A program made the translations under genes and the position numbers. The notes below the pieces were generated by a model. That model did no database searches and was not told where the DNA came from. It saw only the letters and a list, made by a program, of their open reading frames with translations. Positions 1-10,619 of a stretch of DNA of 64,000 nucleotides are shown in pieces (positions within the stretch are counted from its first letter, which is position 1; each line of letters opens with the position of its first letter). Source of the DNA: Pseudoalteromonas aliena SW19 (lineage in GTDB: Bacteria > Pseudomonadota > Gammaproteobacteria > Enterobacterales > Alteromonadaceae); NCBI RefSeq assembly GCF_014905615.1, contig NZ_AQGU01000029.1, positions 124,001 to 188,000 on the forward strand, read 5' to 3'.

Positions 1-247
1 GCGTGGATTTCGGTTCCCGCGAGTCTTTTTTGGCTAAGAAAAAAGTAATAACTAAAAGCGTAAAAAGTGCTAAGCGTGATTTATGTCGCGCTTAGTGCTC
101 AACATCAGCGCTTAATAATAACAGCGTATTAATTTAAAAATTTCTACTCACTAAGCCTATATTTTATTCATTTGTTCCTGTAGATTGGACAAATAATGAA
201 TGCAGTATTAACAGTGCCTTAGCTGTTAAACGATTAGCCAAGGAGCG
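1..247 (+). other. Window edge and intergenic region before the methyltransferase gene
   Basis: Two plus-strand frames are open from the window edge. One ends at TAA 46-48 and would give a 15-residue tail. The other ends at a TAG near 95 and would give about 30 lysine-rich residues. Either could be the 3' end of an upstream gene, and the fragment is too short to identify. The rest is AT-rich. An AGGAG at 241-245 serves the next gene. No RNA gene was recognised. Confidence 0.3.
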
Positions 248-256
248 GTGAGTCTC

Positions 257-853
257 GTGTCAAACACCACACTTACTTATTACAATCAAAATGCTAAAGC
301 CTTTAGCGACTCAACACTTAACGTTGATATGTCGGCGCTTTATGCTGAGTTTTTACCGCACGTTGCACAAAAAGGGCATATTTTAGATGCCGGTTGTGGC
401 AGTGCGCGCGATGCCGTATTTTTTAAAGCGCAGGGTTTTACTGTGAGTGCGTTTGATGCAAGCCCAGAGCTGGCAGAGTTGGCAAGCAGTTACTTACAAC
501 AACCTGTAGCGGTTAAAACATTCCAAGAGCTAAATTGTGTAAATCAATACGACGGTATTTGGTGCTGCGCTAGTTTATTGCACGTCCCAAAGGCTGAATT
601 ACCGCAGGTGTTTTTAAACCTACAAAATGCACTAAAACCAAACGGCGTTTTATATGTATCGTTTAAATACGGCGAGTCAGAGCGTGTGCATAATGGCCGT
701 GAATTTACCGATTTAAACGAAAATGCTTTAACGCATTTACTTAGTCATACACAGTTAAAAGTTATTAAACAGTGGCAAAGTGTTGATCAGCGCCCAGAGC
801 GCGAAAGCGAAGTATGGCTAAATGCGCTTATAAAAGTAGTGCACGTTTTATGA
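257..853 (+). CDS. Class I SAM-dependent methyltransferase (UbiE/TehB-like fold)
   Basis: The 198-residue product is a small Rossmann-fold methyltransferase. The SAM-binding motif I reads ILDAGCGSARDA at about residues 45-56, followed by an acidic strand end (SAFDASPE) and a WCCASLLHV motif near the usual motif II position. Nothing in the sequence identifies the substrate. I chose GTG 257 because AGGAG at 241-245 is 11 nt upstream of it. The in-frame GTG 248 is only 2 nt from that site. The stop codon overlaps the ATG of the HNH endonuclease gene (ATGA at 850-853), so the two are probably translationally coupled. It resembles small-molecule or tRNA-type methyltransferases more than DNA modification enzymes, because no DPPY or PCQ motif is present. 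Confidence 0.85.
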   Translation: MSNTTLTYYNQNAKAFSDSTLNVDMSALYAEFLPHVAQKGHILDAGCGSARDAVFFKAQGFTVSAFDASPELAELASSYLQQPVAVKTFQELNCVNQYDGIWCCASLLHVPKAELPQVFLNLQNALKPNGVLYVSFKYGESERVHNGREFTDLNENALTHLLSHTQLKVIKQWQSVDQRPERESEVWLNALIKVVHVL

Positions 854-2004
854 GTGGAGCAATGCAGCAACAGCTCGACTTTATTGCATATATTCAGCGA
901 ATGCTAGTTGAAGGTGAATTCACAGCTACTTATAAATATGCGTTACTACATGCAATTGCCGATGTGTGTGTGGAGCAAAAAGAACATAATCCCAATATAC
1001 AAATGGAAATAAAAATCGACACCTTAGTCGATAAATTTATTCAACTTTATTGGAATCACTCAATACCTTATTCAATCGATTCATCGTCGCTCATTACTAA
1101 CAGTGAAGACATGCTGCTTAAACAAAACAGCAAAGGCCAAGCAAAATTTATTACCGAGATATTTAAATTACAAAATGCGGGCGTTAAAAGCTATACCGCT
1201 TTTAAAAATGCAGATCAATACGAAAAGGTAATAAGTTCACTGCGTGATACTTTCATAAAAGGGCCATTATGGCGTTTGCAGTTATTATCAGGGCAAGAAG
1301 AGTGCTTTTTATATTCCCATACATTAATAGGTGAGGCGCGAAAGCCTAAGAGTATTCGCTTAAACGCGGGTATTGATCAGTGCTTTAGGCGTTTTTACGA
1401 TTTGGTTGTGCATTTAGCTACAACTGAGTGGTTAGAAAAAGTACAAACAATAAAATCTAATCAATCGTTAATTGGCCCGCAAAGCCAGTTACAAGATTTT
1501 TTATTTGGAACTAACCGAACAGCCTTAAAGCAAGTTGCACCGCTACTGATAGATATACAAAAAGGATTATGTTTTTACTGTCAGAAACCGTTAAACCTTA
1601 CAAAAAGCAAGGCTAAATCTGATAGCAAAGCACTCGAAATCGATCATTTTATTCCCTTTAAACGTTATCCAAACGACTTAGCTCATAACTTTGTGGCAGC
1701 ACACTCAGATTGCAATAATAGCAAACGCGATCATCTTGCAGCATTAATTCATCGTGATCGCTGGGTTGAGCAAAACCTCGATATTTATTCGCATGAAATA
1801 ACCAAACAACTAAAGCCATATTTTTATTGCGATGCAGATAAATCACAATCGGTTAGTGATTGGGCGTATCAGGTTGCACAGGCTAACAGTGCAAAATTAT
1901 GGGTGGCGAAAGGCAGTTTTGAAGAAGCGGCTGGTTTTAAATATCAGCAGCCAAAAACAGGGCTTGATTTAGTGGCGGAAGAAAAGCGAAAGTATGACGT
2001 GTAA
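850..2004 (+). CDS. HNH endonuclease family protein
   Basis: The 384-residue product has a C-terminal HNH (ββα-metal) nuclease module. It shows CxxC at C241/C244, the catalytic EIDH at 263-266, and a C288-NNSK stretch of the kind that holds the second metal-binding half. The N-terminal 230 residues match no family I can name and may be a sensing or DNA-binding part. The ATG at 850 overlaps the methyltransferase stop in an ATGA arrangement, so I prefer it to the upstream in-frame ATG 814, which would extend 40 nt into the previous gene. The position at the edge of a defence-rich region suggests an anti-phage or anti-plasmid role, but that is inference. A nuclease fold is clear; the target is unknown. 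Confidence 0.8.
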   Translation: MSGAMQQQLDFIAYIQRMLVEGEFTATYKYALLHAIADVCVEQKEHNPNIQMEIKIDTLVDKFIQLYWNHSIPYSIDSSSLITNSEDMLLKQNSKGQAKFITEIFKLQNAGVKSYTAFKNADQYEKVISSLRDTFIKGPLWRLQLLSGQEECFLYSHTLIGEARKPKSIRLNAGIDQCFRRFYDLVVHLATTEWLEKVQTIKSNQSLIGPQSQLQDFLFGTNRTALKQVAPLLIDIQKGLCFYCQKPLNLTKSKAKSDSKALEIDHFIPFKRYPNDLAHNFVAAHSDCNNSKRDHLAALIHRDRWVEQNLDIYSHEITKQLKPYFYCDADKSQSVSDWAYQVAQANSAKLWVAKGSFEEAAGFKYQQPKTGLDLVAEEKRKYDV

Positions 2005-2380
2005 TGCAGAATTAGTAGTTCGTGCTGTAGGCGTGAGTTTACCTCGCGCTTTAACTTGTAGGCGCTGAGCTTGCTCGCGCGAAAAGCGAAGCTTTTAAAT
2101 TTCGACGTAATTAATATATCGGTGCGACTTTACATCGCGCTGTGTATTGTAGACGCGCAGCTTGCTGGCGTTAAAAGCGAAGCTTTTGAGTTTCGGTGGA
2201 ATTATTAATATGCAGGTGCGATTTTATATCGCGCTTGTAGACGGGAATTTACCTCGCGCTTTAACACGTAGGTCGTGCTTTAGCGCGACAATGTAATTTA
2301 AATCATACGAAACGTGTATTGTAGCAACACGCTTTAGCCGTGATTCTCACATAGTGCAGTTAGGGGCTGAAAGGATTTAA
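2005..2380. repeat. Cluster of REP-like palindromes
   Basis: There is no gene here. The stretch holds at least six short imperfect palindromes of two types. One type reads GGTGCGATTTTATATCGCGC (about 2128 and 2214, variants at 2030 and 2250). The other reads AGCTTGCTCGCGCGAAAAGC followed by GAAGCTTTT (about 2068 and 2160). Both types recur at 15620-16130, 17270-17510, 19170-19740 and 27330-27780. They look like REP elements, but no REP-associated transposase gene lies in the window. Confidence 0.7.
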
Positions 2381-2706
2381 AAACCTCTATTCGAGGTTAT
2401 ATCGCGTTGGCGATGGCAACCAAAGGGCGGCATTTGAGAGATATTTTGACATTGTACGAGGTAATACGTCCATGAAGCTGGGTTCCTGTCAGCATCCATG
2501 CTTCCACTTCCTCGTGCTGCGAAGCTTCGCTTCGGTCACTCGTCACCCACGGCGCACCCGAGGATCACACTGTATCTTCAACTTACGTTAATGATGTGAA
2601 CGTAACCAGCGTAGATAGACCATCCATGGCCAAGCTACGCTTTGTGCAGCATCCATGCTGTAAATTACTCATCATTAACTAAGTTTCAGGTGTGATCACG
2701 GGGAAT
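2381..2706 (-). repeat. R1 mosaic repeat, copy A (inverted)
   Basis: This is a reverse-complement copy of the repeat at 13201-13430. Shared blocks, in order, are ATCGCGTTGGCGATGGCAAC (2401), a CACGGCGCACCCGAGGATCA block (about 2547), a GTAACCAGCGTAGATAG block (about 2604), GCAGCATCCATGCTG (about 2648) and GGTGTGATCACGGGG (about 2690). A GGTTCCTGTCAGCATCCATG block (near 2485) also occurs inverted in copy C. No open frame crosses it. It forms the left border of the RADAR region. Confidence 0.75.
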
Positions 2707-2829
2707 TGGAGTGTGTTGGTAGATTGATGAACATAATTGTATATGAGAGTTATCTACACGTTATACATAGTTCTTTGAATAAATGATTGATGCAATATTT
2801 ACTACAGAAATTTTCTTTTAATATAAATA

Positions 2830-3513
2830 ATGAGAATGGAAATGACAAAAGAATCTTTAATTAAAGAAATTAAATCTCTAAAAAGTGATTTTGAAGAAAG
2901 CAGAAAAAAAGCCAAACCTAATCATCTTATAGCGCGAAGGCTTGGAAGCTTTTCCTTATTTCTTTTTATAGCAAGTACTTTAATCGCTATAAACCTTAAA
3001 TTAACAGGTATTAACTTAAACCTAAAATTCGAACCTTTTAATTACTTATGCCTATTATTAATGCCTTTGATTCTCGTGCTTTACTACTATTTTTTTATAC
3101 ACTTGATGAAAAATGAGGGCGAAAAAAAACTATTGTTTGGTTTAAGGCTCTTTAATTTCTTTATTTTTGTCTTTTATGTTTTTGCTCTGATTGTGTTTAA
3201 AACGGCTGATATCATTTTATTACTTTCTGGTGGTTTTTTGCTAAGTTATTTTATTTGTTACTTATCAAATAAACAGTATGGATATACTCGCAGCTGGTCT
3301 AGAAGTGAAAAGTATTATTTTTTACTTCAATCTCTTGAATGGGAAGTTAACCAAGTAGATGAAGAAAAAAAATATCTAAAAGATATTAAGCTAGACGAAT
3401 TGACTTCTAAATTTACTAAAATTATAGAGTTGCAGCTAAATGAACGGCAACGCGACATCATTGGTGATTACTTATCTGCTAATGAATTATTACTGAATTG
3501 GACAAAAAAATAA
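2830..3513 (+). CDS. RADAR-associated multi-pass membrane protein (SLATT/Csx27-like position)
   Basis: The product is up to 227 residues with about four hydrophobic segments (near residues 37-57, 69-90, 101-120 and 122-145). Charged helical ends flank them and probably form coiled coils (MTKESLIKEIKSLKSDFEES at the start, EKYYFLLQSLEWEVNQVDEE after the membrane part). In the RADAR family (Gao et al. 2020) an accessory membrane protein of SLATT or Csx27 type often accompanies rdrA/rdrB. The position directly before rdrA, with 11 nt between stop and start, fits that role. I cannot decide between SLATT, Csx27 or another family by eye. ATG 2830, 2836 and 2842 are all possible starts and none has a strong ribosome site. 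The gene is very AT-rich, like the rest of the cassette. Confidence 0.7.
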   Translation: MRMEMTKESLIKEIKSLKSDFEESRKKAKPNHLIARRLGSFSLFLFIASTLIAINLKLTGINLNLKFEPFNYLCLLLMPLILVLYYYFFIHLMKNEGEKKLLFGLRLFNFFIFVFYVFALIVFKTADIILLLSGGFLLSYFICYLSNKQYGYTRSWSRSEKYYFLLQSLEWEVNQVDEEKKYLKDIKLDELTSKFTKIIELQLNERQRDIIGDYLSANELLLNWTKK

Positions 3514-4879
3514 AAAGGGAAATTATGATTGATTCAATAAGAAAAAGAGAAAAAATGCCAATAGTATTAGATTTAAACAAAGTAGATTTTGAAAGAGATA
3601 TTCAAGAAGGTGAAATATGGCAACAGGATGCAGTATTTGAATTTAATCAGCGATTAGAAAAAACAATAAAACAAGCAAAAAAGCATAAGGATAATGAAGG
3701 TAATAACCCTACAATTATTCATGATGCAATATTCATTGGTGGTGCAAGAGGAACAGGAAAAACAGTTTTTTTACAAAATATAAAAGGCTTTTGGAAAAAG
3801 TATAAAGATGAAAATGATTTGGATGTGAAAGCACATTTTTGCGACTCTATTGATCCAACCCTTTTAGTAGATCATGATAATTTTGCTAATGTCATAATTG
3901 CACATTTATATAATGAAGTGGAAACGTATTTAGAATCAAAACAATGTAATGCTGTTAATGAGGATTCATTTTATCAATCCTTGAGAGTGGTTTCTAAATC
4001 ATTAGGAAAGAGGGAAAACTTGGATGATGATTTAAGTGGTTTGGATCGTGTAATTAAATACCGCAGTGGAATACAGTTAGTTAAACATTTTGATAGTTAT
4101 ATTAATGAATGCAGAAAAATATTAGGTGTTGATGCAATTGTCCTACCTATAGATGATATTGATATGGCATTAGCTCGTGCATATGATGTTTTAGATATTG
4201 TGCGCCGATTATTAGGTTGCCCTAAAATAATTCCTATAATTACAGGTGATCTAGAGTTATATGAACCAATAATAGAAAATCGATTCACAAAAGACGAAGA
4301 TGACAAATCAAACGAAATAATTGGAAGTCAAAAAGCTGAGCAGTTAACGCAAGAGTATCTAAAAAAAGTAATACCCCACCATAATCGAATCAGCTTAGAA
4401 CCAATAGATAGACTTTTACCATGTATGATTATTTATGATTTTGGTGACACAGAAAAGCGTGAACCATTAAGTTATAAAGACTATATAACTAAATTTATTT
4501 CTTGCTTATTTGGTCCATTGAATAGTGAAGAAAGAAGCTGTGATTGGCCAATGCCTGATTCAGCTCGTGAAGTTACCCAATTAGTTCGAGATTTTTCTCC
4601 TAGTGAACTAAAAAAAGAAAACCGCGCTGAGTTATGGCAACGCTATATTGTGTGGGCAAGATTAAAGCAAAATAGTGTAGCTTATTCAAATGCAGTTACA
4701 GCACTGCAAATAGAAAACTCAAAGGTAAAAGAAAATAATGATTATATAACTTTAAATGAATTACATTCATTTAATCCAATATTACAAATGAACGACTTGA
4801 CATGTAGTGGTACAGTGATTTTGGCCACCCATTAAGAAAGAAATGTTATGCTAATAAGCATACAAATTTGGGTAAAAAA

Positions 4880-6060
<1,181 letters not shown>

Positions 6061-7495
6061 CCACTACAACACCAAAATGGCAAGGCAAGCCATTTTTTGC
6101 AGAACAAGTTTCAGATAAATTGAATGCAGATAATGAACTTGTAAAAAGAATGAGTCAGCATTTTGAAGAGTTCAAAAATAAAAAGATATATAGGAGCATG
6201 CCTATAATTGAACATTTCTATGGAAAGTTTAAATTAACCAGTGAATCAATAACTGACGAAAATATACAAGAAACAACTTCTAAAGGTAAAGATCAAGATT
6301 CGCGAAATGATAAACGTATGCTCCTAGATATTTTTACATATAACAACTACTACGATTTAACTTTAAAAACACAAAGGCAAATATTTTTTAGTCGAGCTTA
6401 TGAACTATTGGCTATTTCATTACTTAATTTCGATTTCAAACTCGAAGTTGAGAATAAAGATTACTTAGATAAAAGAGTACATCATTGGAATTCAATTTTA
6501 AAAGACTTATTTAGTAGAACGCCATTTTATACAGTTCCCGCTTTATTTCCGACTAAAGCATTTAATATTGGTCCAGAAGAAGAGCTGACTGATGAGGAAG
6601 AAATTAAATTAGTATCAAATATTACAATCAGAGAACTTTCATCTGATATAGCTGCATGGGAGGTCAAATACTTATCTAATTTAGAATATTATAAAAATGA
6701 TTCTTTGATGCCTATTATATATTCGGTTTTTAATAAGTCATTCACTCAGTTACGTTTATTGAAAGATAGAATTCAAAAAAACGCCTCAGATAAGTATGAA
6801 AATGAAACACTGACTGATTTAGCTTTAAGATTTAAGTATATCGTAATTAATGCATTTGCTACTTTTATGAAGCCGAGCCCTGTCGTATTACAAAATGTAG
6901 CTTTTACAAGTAATCTAAATCTAATCCGTAATTTTGGAGAGCACCGACGTTACTCGCCACCCTTAAGAGATAACGTCGGGTATTTTTTCAATTTTACGGA
7001 ATCTAAAAGTAGCGAACCATTCATTGAAATAAATGATGATCTGAAAGACGATATTAAGCCTAAAGCCCTTTTACTACAGGCGATTGCAAATCATCCTATT
7101 TTTAAATTATTAGAGAGTGAAGAGTTCAAAAATGGTGTTTTTTACGTATTGCCACAAAAAAATAAAATTATTAGTCCGATAGCTAACGATATATCCGAAT
7201 CAGTTTTAGAAAATACAAAAATAACAGAGTTAAACATCGAACCAATTCAACTAGATGAATTTAAAATTTTTCAAGAAAAGTTAAAAAGAAGAAAAAAATT
7301 AAACATAAGTGATCATCGCTTGATGTTTGGTGTGGATGAAGAGGATATAGATGCTTGGGATGAGGATGCTAAAGTTAAGAACAAGCAACTTGTGATCGCT
7401 AGAGCTGAGTTTATATGTGAACTGCTAAATATCAATTTTGATGGAAGAATTACACAAGTAAAATTCTTCAATGAAAACTTGCAGAGTATATAAAA

Positions 7496-10051
7496 ATGCT
7501 ATTACTCGATCTTGAATGGTTGGCACCCGTCACGCGTCTTCGTTCAGATAGATGGCTTGAGTTTTATGTACAGTGCGGAGATGGCAAGCTCACTTTAAAT
7601 AGAGAGAGAGCGGCTAATGAAGCTGCTGACTTAGCGTTATTTGATCACCAATTTTACTTAGAAAATATGCACCGTCGTGATGATAATAAAGCTATAAATA
7701 ATATCTGGGGGAGTGGTTATCGGGCAAACTCATTACTAAAGCAATTACGGGTAATGCAACAAAAGTTACTCGTTTGGCAAGGTTCAAGCTTTACTGTTAA
7801 TGAAAATAATTTAAAGCATTGGTCTGCTATTTTGTCAAAAATAGATCCTGTTTGGCTCATAGCAATAGGTTACAGCGATAAAATCAAACAAAATTTACTT
7901 CACGTAGATAACGTAAGTGAATTAATAGACGAACAATGCTTTTCTGCATTCCCCAAAGGATTTAGTCAAAAGAAATATGCAGATAATCATGTACATTTAG
8001 GTGGGAACGGTAATTATACTCCAGCTCTAGCTGAGGTATCTCTGTTTTTAAGAAATAAACCTAAATCAATTTTTGAAAATAGCACTTCAACTCCTAAACT
8101 ATCTGAATTTACCAAATATTCAAGTGGTGAGCGTAATATCAACGAGCTACCAGTTCTCATAAAGTTGTTGTTCAACGATTTAATAGCAACACTGGGAAAG
8201 GATAACAGTAAATGTAATAAAGTAGATTGGCAACGTCCCCAGTTTTGGACAATTCCTGATGAAAGTATAGGAGATCTACTAACTACAAGCTCGAAAAATA
8301 ATAACGTAACTAAGCTACTTAATGCTGCCATTAATTGTAATAGACAAGACTCAAATAAGATGTGGTTATTAATAGCCATAGCATTAGTGCATCACGGGGA
8401 TGTTTACGCGAGCTGCGATCTTTGGTTGTACAAACTGAGTGCTTACATTACAGGAAATAATATTTTACGTTCTATGATGATTAGCTCTGGTGTGGGCCTA
8501 ACAAGTTTTGTTGAGCACTTTTCTTTTAAACCGAGGCAGGGCAGTGATCAAGTCATAGAATATGGTAAGCATAGTTACGAAAGTGACTCAGATAAAAATA
8601 CGTTACGTGAATTTAAAATATCTGATCAGACGGTTACAGCAAGGTATTTAGCTGAATTTGGCTTTGATTTTATAGAAAAGAATCAATTTAATAATAGGCA
8701 ATTTACCTTTCATTTTAGTCGTTCGTTTAAACAAAACTACCATGCCCAAGAAAAAGGAAATCTTCAAATATATGATAAACGTTATACAACAAAACGATTA
8801 GAATTATCAAAGTCATTACGTAGGCTGCAAAAAGTATTTACATCTTCTTCATTGCAAAAATATGAGTATGAAAAGCTAGGTAATTCGAAAGTACAAAGTT
8901 TAAATTTATGCGCGCTGATTCGTGGAATTGATGTTTCGGGTAATGAAAACGATTTTCCAATTGAGGTTTTTGCTCCCGCGATACGAGTGTTAAGAAATAG
9001 CGCTTATCAACCAGATAATAAAAATTTCATTCCTCAAAGGAAACTGCATTTAAGTATTCATGCGGGAGAAGATTTCAGCCATTTATTAACTGGTTTAAGA
9101 ACCATTGATGAAACAATAGAATTTTGTGATTATGAATCTAGTGACAGAGTTGGTCATGCTTTAGCATTAGGGGTTGACGTTAAAAAATGGGCTTCTCGTC
9201 AGCAGCGCGCATACGTCCCTCTGAGTTCACATTTAGACAATTTAGTGTGGGTATATAATTATGCCATTGAGGTTACGAAAAAAGCCTCACAGTTTACTGT
9301 AATGTTAGCTGTTTTTGAGAGGAAAATATCAAAGTGGAGTCATAAGTTATTTGGTGAGGACAGATCTAAGTATATATTGTTCGAAGCCTGGCGGTTAAGA
9401 AGAAATTGTCCAGAATATTTTGATACAGAGTTAAATAACAGTAGTGAAGAGAGCGTGGCTTGGTTACCTGATTTTAAATCGAAAAGAATGAATATGAATG
9501 CAGAGGCTATTAAGTATTGGAAAGAATATACTGATAATGGAATTAAAAAAATAAAAAGAAATACCACTGAAAAAATTGTTAGTGTTTATTTTGGAGGCGA
9601 CCATGCGCCCTTTATAAATGATGAGTATAGTGAGATTGTCGATAGATTTGAACTTGATTTTTATGAAGCTCTTCAAGATTATTTGATCGAGAAATATAGC
9701 AGAAAAGGTGTCGTTATCGAGGCTTGTCCAACATCTAACATCTATATTGGTCGGTTTAAGTGCTATTCAGAGCATCCAGTCTATCGATGGTATCCTGTAG
9801 ATAATACTTTACTCAATGCAGGCGAAAAATTTAATCGTTTTGGTATTCGCACTGGACCAATTACTGTTTGTGTGAATACTGATGATGCTGGGCTTATGCC
9901 TTCTACAATTGAAAATGAGCATCGTATTTTAAAAGAGATAGCTATAAGTCATTTTAATATCGGTAATGAAATGGCCGAATGTTGGATTGAAAGATTACGC
10001 AAAATTGGTGTAGATATTTTTAAATCAAACCATATTGACTGTAGAGATTAG
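7496..10051 (+). CDS. rdrB: RdrB, divergent adenosine deaminase of RADAR
   Basis: The 851-residue product has the metal-dependent adenosine deaminase signature spread over a long chain. It includes HxH at H165/H167 (NHVHLGG), HAGE at 522-525, a metal-ligand H554 in DRVGHALALG, and the paired aspartates D796/D797 in NTDDAG. The order and spacing match RdrB, which is far longer than ordinary Add enzymes (about 340 residues). RdrB is known to deaminate adenosine in nucleotides or RNA when phage infection activates RADAR. The ATG sits 2 nt after the rdrA stop, so translation probably depended on rdrA readthrough. The IS in rdrA may therefore be polar or may alter expression of this gene. The frame itself is intact. 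Confidence 0.88.
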   Translation: MLLLDLEWLAPVTRLRSDRWLEFYVQCGDGKLTLNRERAANEAADLALFDHQFYLENMHRRDDNKAINNIWGSGYRANSLLKQLRVMQQKLLVWQGSSFTVNENNLKHWSAILSKIDPVWLIAIGYSDKIKQNLLHVDNVSELIDEQCFSAFPKGFSQKKYADNHVHLGGNGNYTPALAEVSLFLRNKPKSIFENSTSTPKLSEFTKYSSGERNINELPVLIKLLFNDLIATLGKDNSKCNKVDWQRPQFWTIPDESIGDLLTTSSKNNNVTKLLNAAINCNRQDSNKMWLLIAIALVHHGDVYASCDLWLYKLSAYITGNNILRSMMISSGVGLTSFVEHFSFKPRQGSDQVIEYGKHSYESDSDKNTLREFKISDQTVTARYLAEFGFDFIEKNQFNNRQFTFHFSRSFKQNYHAQEKGNLQIYDKRYTTKRLELSKSLRRLQKVFTSSSLQKYEYEKLGNSKVQSLNLCALIRGIDVSGNENDFPIEVFAPAIRVLRNSAYQPDNKNFIPQRKLHLSIHAGEDFSHLLTGLRTIDETIEFCDYESSDRVGHALALGVDVKKWASRQQRAYVPLSSHLDNLVWVYNYAIEVTKKASQFTVMLAVFERKISKWSHKLFGEDRSKYILFEAWRLRRNCPEYFDTELNNSSEESVAWLPDFKSKRMNMNAEAIKYWKEYTDNGIKKIKRNTTEKIVSVYFGGDHAPFINDEYSEIVDRFELDFYEALQDYLIEKYSRKGVVIEACPTSNIYIGRFKCYSEHPVYRWYPVDNTLLNAGEKFNRFGIRTGPITVCVNTDDAGLMPSTIENEHRILKEIAISHFNIGNEMAECWIERLRKIGVDIFKSNHIDCRD

Positions 10052-10619
10052 CTTCTTGAACTATATAACTTAATTTAGATCGTTGAAAAGTTAATATATG
10101 GAACTAATAAAAAACAAAATAACAGTAGCATAATCACCCAACCGCCAACTTCCCAGCTTCATGCCACATTTCACTTGGCATGGGGCTTGTTAACTTCCAC
10201 GTTATATTCATCGGTTGACTGCCGTTGTGGCTTTGGTATTTAACCTCGCCGTAGTTTACAAAGCCCATAGTTCTGCCGTTTTCATCTTTACCTTGTTCGC
10301 GCACAAATAACAGGATGGTTTTGCCTGTTTGCTGGTGCTGAATATAACTAAGGCCACGGCCGTGTTCTGGGCGGGCGCTGTTTTGCGTTTGCCAATGGAA
10401 CAAAGTAGGGCTGATTGCGTAGTCGTGATACAGCGTTGTGGGCGAGTAGGTTTTTTCGCATTTATTCAGCGTTACAAATAACAGCTCTAGGTTTTGGTTT
10501 TTAAATTCTAAAACGCCTTCGCGGGCGGTCGATTTTTTATCAAACGAGTGTGCGCCAAACGCGGCGAGTATTTGTTGGCGCGTGTAGCGGCTGTGTAATT
10601 TTATTGCGTGGCTTGGTAA

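Noticed and set aside
8014..8379. 121-codon frame antisense to rdrB
   Set aside because: It lies wholly in the deaminase gene, which has conserved motifs on both sides of it.
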